Source: DATAEG01 sp051001975 (GTDB lineage Bacteria; Actinomycetota; Actinomycetes; Mycobacteriales; Jatrophihabitantaceae). Taken from it: a stretch of DNA of 64,000 nucleotides. Both the position numbers and the translations under genes were made by a program. Numbering within the stretch: position 1 is the first letter of the stretch; each line of letters opens with the position of its first letter. The stretch spans positions 1-64,000 of the forward strand of contig JBPCMU010000129.1 in the NCBI GenBank assembly GCA_051001975.1, given 5' to 3'. Below are positions 59,760-64,000 of the stretch, in pieces. The notes under the pieces were generated by a model. The model made no database searches. It saw only the letters and a program-made list of their open reading frames with translations, and was not told the DNA's origin.

Positions 59760-62672
59760 ATGTACGGGAGTCTGGTTCTCGTGCGATCCAATGCCTTGGC
59801 GAGGTGTGCCCGTTTCGCGGCGCTGGTTGTGACGGCTGGGATGGCTGTTGGTTGGTCCGGATCGGTCGGCGCGGCGCCGGGCAGCTCATCCGGCTCGGCG
59901 ACGGTCGCGGATGCTCAGTCAGCGCCCACGGAGCAGTTGGCGGTGCAGATCGCGCAGGCGTACGGGCATCCGGTGGTCGCTGATGAGGACACCACCGAGG
60001 TTGCCACGGTGTCGGCGCAGCCGGACGGGACGTTGCAGCTGACCGAGTTCTCCGATCCGCAGCGGGTCGGTCAGGGTGACACGTGGTCGCCGGTCGATCT
60101 GTCGCTGCATGCGGCATCGGACGGGACGCTTGTACCGGCGGTGTCGGCGGCTCCGGTGAAGTTCTCGGCGGGTGGCGCCGGACCGCTGGCGCAGGTGCAG
60201 GGCCGGGACGGGTCGTGGTTGGCGGAGTGGTGGTCTGCGGGTGCGCTGCCGGTGCCGGTGGTGTCGGGCTCGACGGCGACCTACCCCGATGTGTTTGCTG
60301 GTGTCGATTTGCAGCTGACCGCGACCCCGTCGGGGATGGGTTCGGTGCTGGTGGTGCACAGCGCGGCGGCTGCGGCCAACCCGGCGTTGTCGTCGGTGCG
60401 GTTCGCGGTCAGCGGCGGCCGGTTGACGCCGGTGGCCGGCACGGGCGGCGACGGCGCCCAGGCGGCGACCAGCTCGAACGGTCTGGCGACCGCGTCGCCA
60501 TCGTGGTGGGACTCCGGCACTCCGGGTGCCGGTGCGGGCGGACCTGGTGGAGCCGATGTGCCTCGTCCGGTCAGCGATTCGGTGTCGTCGTCGACGATGG
60601 CGTTGAACGTGGCTGCGGCGGCGCGGACACCAGGGGTCACCTATCCGGTGTTCGTGGATCCGGACTGGACCGGCGGGGTGTTGAATCGGACGTTCGTGGA
60701 CAGCGCGTATCCCTCGACGTCGTATTGGAACGGCGGTGGCGCGTCGGACTCGTGCCAGCATGTGGGCTACATCAGCGGTAGCTACTCCGATGATGGCCGC
60801 GCCCATGTCACCCGGTCGTACTGGACGATGAACATCGCGTCGATGGTGGGCAAGCACATCATCAAGGCCACGTTCAACACCACCGAGACGTGGGCGTTCT
60901 CCACCAGCCCGGCGGAGGTCGACCTCTACTCGGCCAGCGGGATCAGCTCGTCGACGACCTGGAACAGTCGTCCTTCGAACGCCTCGAAGGTGTCGTCGGC
61001 TGATGTGGCGCACGGGTTCACGCCGGGAGGGAACTCCTGCCCGTCCTCCGGCGGCACCGCGGTGGGGTTCACCGCGACCTCAGCGGTGACTTCTGCGGTC
61101 GCGGCAGGCCATTCCTCGGTGACGCTGGGTCTGCAGGCTGCCAGCGAGTCCAGTGACTCCGGTTGGAAGAAGTTCCGGGCCTCGACGTCGCTGGTTGTCC
61201 AGTACAATTCGGCGCCGGGCACAGCGGGATCGTTATCGGTCGCGGCGTGTGCCTTTCAGTGCGCGTCGCCGGCGATGGTGCGATCGATCCGGCCTACGTT
61301 CACCGCAAAGGCGACCGACCCGGACGGCGGAACGCTGGCATTGGATTTCCAGGTGTTCAGCGGGTGGGCGACACCGACGACCGCGGCCAAGATCGCCGAC
61401 GTCTCGGTGAATGTCGCGAGCGGAACAGCAGGCTCCTGGACGATGAACGCCAATCTCGCGAACAATGGCCAGTACGAGTTCAGGGTGTTCGCGACGGACG
61501 GTTATCTGTCCGGACCGATCTCGGCCGTCTTCAAGTTCACCGTCGACACCACCGCGCCGGACCCGCCGACGCTCGGCGTGCCGAGCGGCGGCGTGTCCAC
61601 CGATTCCAACGCCTTCGCCGGGACGGTCGGTGTCAGCCTGGAGTCGCTGCCCGTCGGGCAGGCTGCCGCCGCTGATCACGTGTGGGGTTGGGTGTATGCA
61701 GTCGCCGCTGGGGGCTCGGCGTCCACGTATCCGGCGAACGTCTCGTGTAACACCAAGTCCGGTGCGTACGTGGTCGTGTGCGCGGGGGCGGTCGGTGCTG
61801 GCTACACGATCACCTTCGCGCCGGTGGACAATGTGACGACGGTGACGGTGTGGGCGTTCGACGCCGCCGGCAATATCCACGGCAACCCATCGTCGCTGAC
61901 GTTTTATGCGCATAGCGATCCGGCGGTGCTGGCCGGACACCAGTGGCAGACCACGCCGGGTCCGGTCGATAGTTCCGGTAATCCTGATACCGCGCCGTGC
62001 CCGGTGGACCCGGTCACCGACACCGCGACCACAGCCGCCCAACCGGTGGCGCTGAGCGGCGCAGTGTGCTGGGGCAGCGACGTGCTTCCCCCAGGACCGC
62101 CGGCGGTGGGGACGCTGAGCTTCGCCGGGTCGACAGCGTCCGCCACGACGTCGGCGCCGGTGTTGGACACCACCCACAGCTTTACTGTCGCCGCGTGGGT
62201 CAACCCTGCCGATGGCGGCGCCGGGATCACCCGTCCGATCCTGAGCCAGGACGGGTCGGTGATCAGCGGATTCTTCCTGCAAAACGGCAACGGGCATTGG
62301 TATTTCTGTCTTCCCGACGCCGAGGTCGCCCCTTACGTGGGCGATTGCGCGTCTACCGGCACGGTGACCATCAACACGTGGATGTTCCTCGCGGCTGAGT
62401 GGGACGCGACCAATCATCAGCTGCGGCTGTATGTGAGTACCGACGGCTCGGCGGCCACCCCGGTGGTCGTGTCGCACGAGAGCGTGCCTGCCTCGACCGG
62501 GCCGATAGCGGTAGGGCGGGACAAGATCGGCGCCGCCTACCGTTATTTCAACAGGCAGATCTACAACCCGACTGCCATCCAAGGGCTGCTGAGTTCGCTG
62601 CAGATCGGCGCCCTCGGGCAGTCCACGGCTCATCTGACGCCAGCGCAACTCCCGATGGGCGACCCGAGCTAA
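59760..62672 (+). CDS. Secreted LamG/DNRLRE-domain protein upstream of an RHS gene
   Basis: A protein of about 970 residues with an N-terminal signal (hydrophobic FAALVVTAGMAVGW after basic residues). A region up to about 290 resembles the N-terminal parts of secreted RHS/YD-repeat proteins (GTLQLTEFSDP, PDVFAGVDLQLTATPSG). Residues about 300-490 form a DNRLRE-like domain (FVDSAYPSTSYWNGGG, TTWNSRPS), an Ig-like stretch follows (about 500-620), and a LamG-like jelly-roll closes the protein (about 790-960). ATG at 59760 gives a normal signal peptide; GTG at 59733 is possible. It lies 29 bases before the RHS-like gene, so it is likely a companion or a split-off N-terminal half. Confidence 0.8.
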   Translation: MYGSLVLVRSNALARCARFAALVVTAGMAVGWSGSVGAAPGSSSGSATVADAQSAPTEQLAVQIAQAYGHPVVADEDTTEVATVSAQPDGTLQLTEFSDPQRVGQGDTWSPVDLSLHAASDGTLVPAVSAAPVKFSAGGAGPLAQVQGRDGSWLAEWWSAGALPVPVVSGSTATYPDVFAGVDLQLTATPSGMGSVLVVHSAAAAANPALSSVRFAVSGGRLTPVAGTGGDGAQAATSSNGLATASPSWWDSGTPGAGAGGPGGADVPRPVSDSVSSSTMALNVAAAARTPGVTYPVFVDPDWTGGVLNRTFVDSAYPSTSYWNGGGASDSCQHVGYISGSYSDDGRAHVTRSYWTMNIASMVGKHIIKATFNTTETWAFSTSPAEVDLYSASGISSSTTWNSRPSNASKVSSADVAHGFTPGGNSCPSSGGTAVGFTATSAVTSAVAAGHSSVTLGLQAASESSDSGWKKFRASTSLVVQYNSAPGTAGSLSVAACAFQCASPAMVRSIRPTFTAKATDPDGGTLALDFQVFSGWATPTTAAKIADVSVNVASGTAGSWTMNANLANNGQYEFRVFATDGYLSGPISAVFKFTVDTTAPDPPTLGVPSGGVSTDSNAFAGTVGVSLESLPVGQAAAADHVWGWVYAVAAGGSASTYPANVSCNTKSGAYVVVCAGAVGAGYTITFAPVDNVTTVTVWAFDAAGNIHGNPSSLTFYAHSDPAVLAGHQWQTTPGPVDSSGNPDTAPCPVDPVTDTATTAAQPVALSGAVCWGSDVLPPGPPAVGTLSFAGSTASATTSAPVLDTTHSFTVAAWVNPADGGAGITRPILSQDGSVISGFFLQNGNGHWYFCLPDAEVAPYVGDCASTGTVTINTWMFLAAEWDATNHQLRLYVSTDGSAATPVVVSHESVPASTGPIAVGRDKIGAAYRYFNRQIYNPTAIQGLLSSLQIGALGQSTAHLTPAQLPMGDPS

Positions 62673-62701
62673 GATCCCCGCCAGGTTCCGAGAGGACCGT
62701 C

Positions 62702-64000
62702 ATGATCCGTACCCAGTCGCGGTCTCGCCGTCTGGTGTGCTTGCGTCGCCTGCTCGTCATGGTCACCAGCATGGCGCTGGTTTCCGGGGCCGCATCCGGC
62801 GTTGCCTACGCCGCGCCCGCCCCGTCGTTCCACAAACCTCACCCTGGCCTCGGTAAGGCCGTGCCGGCCCGTACCGCGGCTGGCGCGGCGACACCGACGA
62901 CACCGGCGTCCTCACGATCAGCGCCGACCGCTGCTGCGAACCGTCCCGCGGCGGGCAGCTACACGCTGAACCTTCCTGCGCTCGCGGCCGGTTCGTCGCG
63001 CACCAAGCTGACCCCGGCTGCGAGACCGCGGACCGGCCCGTGGGTCGCGGTCGGGTCGTCGGGAGTCGCGGTCGCGAACGCCACGCGCTCCAACGCGAGC
63101 AAGAAGGCGTTGGCACGTTTGGGGGTGCGCGTCCTGGATGTGGCCACTGCGCGCCGCTATTCCGCATCCGGCCTGGCCGTGGAGATCGACCCGGCCGCGG
63201 TCGCCGCGCCGGGAATGGTCGGGGTGCGGATCCCGACCAGCGCTCTGGACGGTGTGTTCGGCGCCGACTATGCCGCCCGCTTGCGGTGGGCTGCACAGCC
63301 TGCCAGCGCGTCCACGCGACCCGCCGGCGTGATCACGGCCGTTGCTGCATACAGCGACCCGGTAACTCACTCGGTCCTGCTCACCCCGACCGTGACTACC
63401 CGGTCGGTCGTCCTGTCGCCGATGGGCAGCCCGGTCGCGGCCAACGGCACCGGTTCCTTCGCCGCGACGTCGTTGTCGGCGTCGGCGTCGTGGCAGGTGT
63501 CGGCGCAGACCGGTGACTTCTCCTGGTCGTATCCGATGCGGGTCCCGCCCTCACCCGGTGGGGTCGAGCCGAGCGTGGCGCTGAGCTACGACTCGCAGTC
63601 GGTCGACGGCAAGACCGGCTCCACGAACAATCAGCCCTCGGATGTCGGGGAGGGCTGGCAGGTGTCGGCCGGTGGGTTCATCGAACGTTCCTACGCGTCA
63701 TGCTCCGATGATGGGGTGAGCACGTCGGGTGATCTGTGCTGGAAGACCGACAACGCGACGCTGTCGATGGCCGGGCACTCCGGGGTCCTGGTCCACGACT
63801 CGGGCAATGTGTGGCGGCTGCGCGACGATGACGGCACCCGCATCGAGCGCCTGACTGGCGCCAGCAACGGTGACGCGAACAGTCTGAACCCGGGTGAGTA
63901 CTGGCGGCTGACGACCACCGATGGCACCCAGTACACCTTCGGGCAGAGCACCGGATCGACGCAGACCGTGCCGGTGTTCGGCAACACCACCGGTGAGCCG
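62702..64000 (+). CDS. RHS/YD-repeat-type secreted protein, N-terminal part (runs off window)
   Basis: The first 433 codons of a gene with no stop before the window ends. The signal peptide is MIRTQSRSRRLVCLRRLLVM with a hydrophobic run and cleavage near AYAAPA. A Thr/Ala-rich region leads to FSWSYPMRVPPSPGGVEPSV, then LSYDSQSVDGKTGSTNNQ and DVGEGWQVSAGGFIERSY, the conserved entry of actinobacterial RHS/YD-repeat shell proteins that precede polymorphic toxin tips. GAGAGG lies 6 bases before the ATG. The repeat region and toxin domain are outside the window. Confidence 0.87.
   Translation, partial: MIRTQSRSRRLVCLRRLLVMVTSMALVSGAASGVAYAAPAPSFHKPHPGLGKAVPARTAAGAATPTTPASSRSAPTAAANRPAAGSYTLNLPALAAGSSRTKLTPAARPRTGPWVAVGSSGVAVANATRSNASKKALARLGVRVLDVATARRYSASGLAVEIDPAAVAAPGMVGVRIPTSALDGVFGADYAARLRWAAQPASASTRPAGVITAVAAYSDPVTHSVLLTPTVTTRSVVLSPMGSPVAANGTGSFAATSLSASASWQVSAQTGDFSWSYPMRVPPSPGGVEPSVALSYDSQSVDGKTGSTNNQPSDVGEGWQVSAGGFIERSYASCSDDGVSTSGDLCWKTDNATLSMAGHSGVLVHDSGNVWRLRDDDGTRIERLTGASNGDANSLNPGEYWRLTTTDGTQYTFGQSTGSTQTVPVFGNTTGEP

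Noticed and set aside
61233..62648. 471-codon open frame on the minus strand
   Set aside because: Antisense to the LamG protein and made mostly of Arg, Gly, His and Val; no protein-like features.
1..64000. CRISPR array, insertion sequence, integrase or prophage
   Set aside because: No regularly spaced repeats, transposase or integrase motifs, or phage structural genes were found on either strand.

Overview
The window is high-G+C DNA from an actinobacterium (Actinomycetota). The signs are GTG starts and 1-4 base start/stop overlaps between genes throughout, a TadA gene preceded by the actinobacterial 'tRNA adenosine deaminase-associated' gene and followed by tRNA-Ser, a LytR-CpsA-Psr protein with a LytR_C tail, and a Pit/DUF47 phosphate pair. 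The genus cannot be fixed from sequence alone. No insertion sequence, prophage or CRISPR array is visible.

Region 1 (about 1-33.7 kb) is a large cell-envelope glycopolymer locus that looks like a wall teichoic acid or related anionic-polymer cluster. It holds a two-gene ABC exporter, three paralogous TarS/TarP-like family-2 glycosyltransferases, two CDP-glycerol/ribitol phosphotransferase (TagB/TagF-like) proteins, a cytidylyltransferase-SDR fusion that fits CDP-ribitol synthesis, and a CDP-alcohol phosphatidyltransferase. It also holds two aminosugar modules: an N-acyltransferase, DegT and Gfo/Idh set, and a DegT, epimerase, acetyltransferase and GT4 set. Large polytopic GT-C-like membrane proteins flank a secreted SpoIID/LytB protein. 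An LPG-synthase-like flippase and an L-2-hydroxyglutarate oxidase-like enzyme lie among them. Many genes in coupled runs overlap by ATGA or GTGA.

Region 2 (33.7-46.1 kb) is mostly housekeeping: a CPBP protease, two MDR dehydrogenases, tRNA-Phe, an acetylxylan esterase-type hydrolase, DUF47/Pit, a repeat-rich spacer, tRNA-Asp and tRNA-Glu, a TetR regulator, an LCP ligase (a likely partner of region 1, attaching polymer to peptidoglycan), a GlsB/YeaQ membrane protein, an asparaginase, prephenate dehydrogenase, TadA with its companion, and tRNA-Ser.

Region 3 (46.1-54.2 kb) is an ABC export module: one FtsX-like permease and two different ATPases, possibly led by a 16-codon upstream frame. A NarL-type two-component pair converges on it across a clear bidirectional terminator. 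A DUF6069-like membrane protein and a lipoprotein follow.

Region 4 (54.2-64 kb) is accessory. It has a broken phospholipase D-like gene whose frame is lost in a three-copy CCGGG repeat, a small HTH gene overlapping the start of the same stretch on the other strand, tRNA-Lys, a secreted FN3-endonuclease/phosphatase protein, a two-TM protein of unknown function, an SDR, an HNH endonuclease remnant, and the start of a LamG/RHS secreted giant-protein locus that runs off the window.
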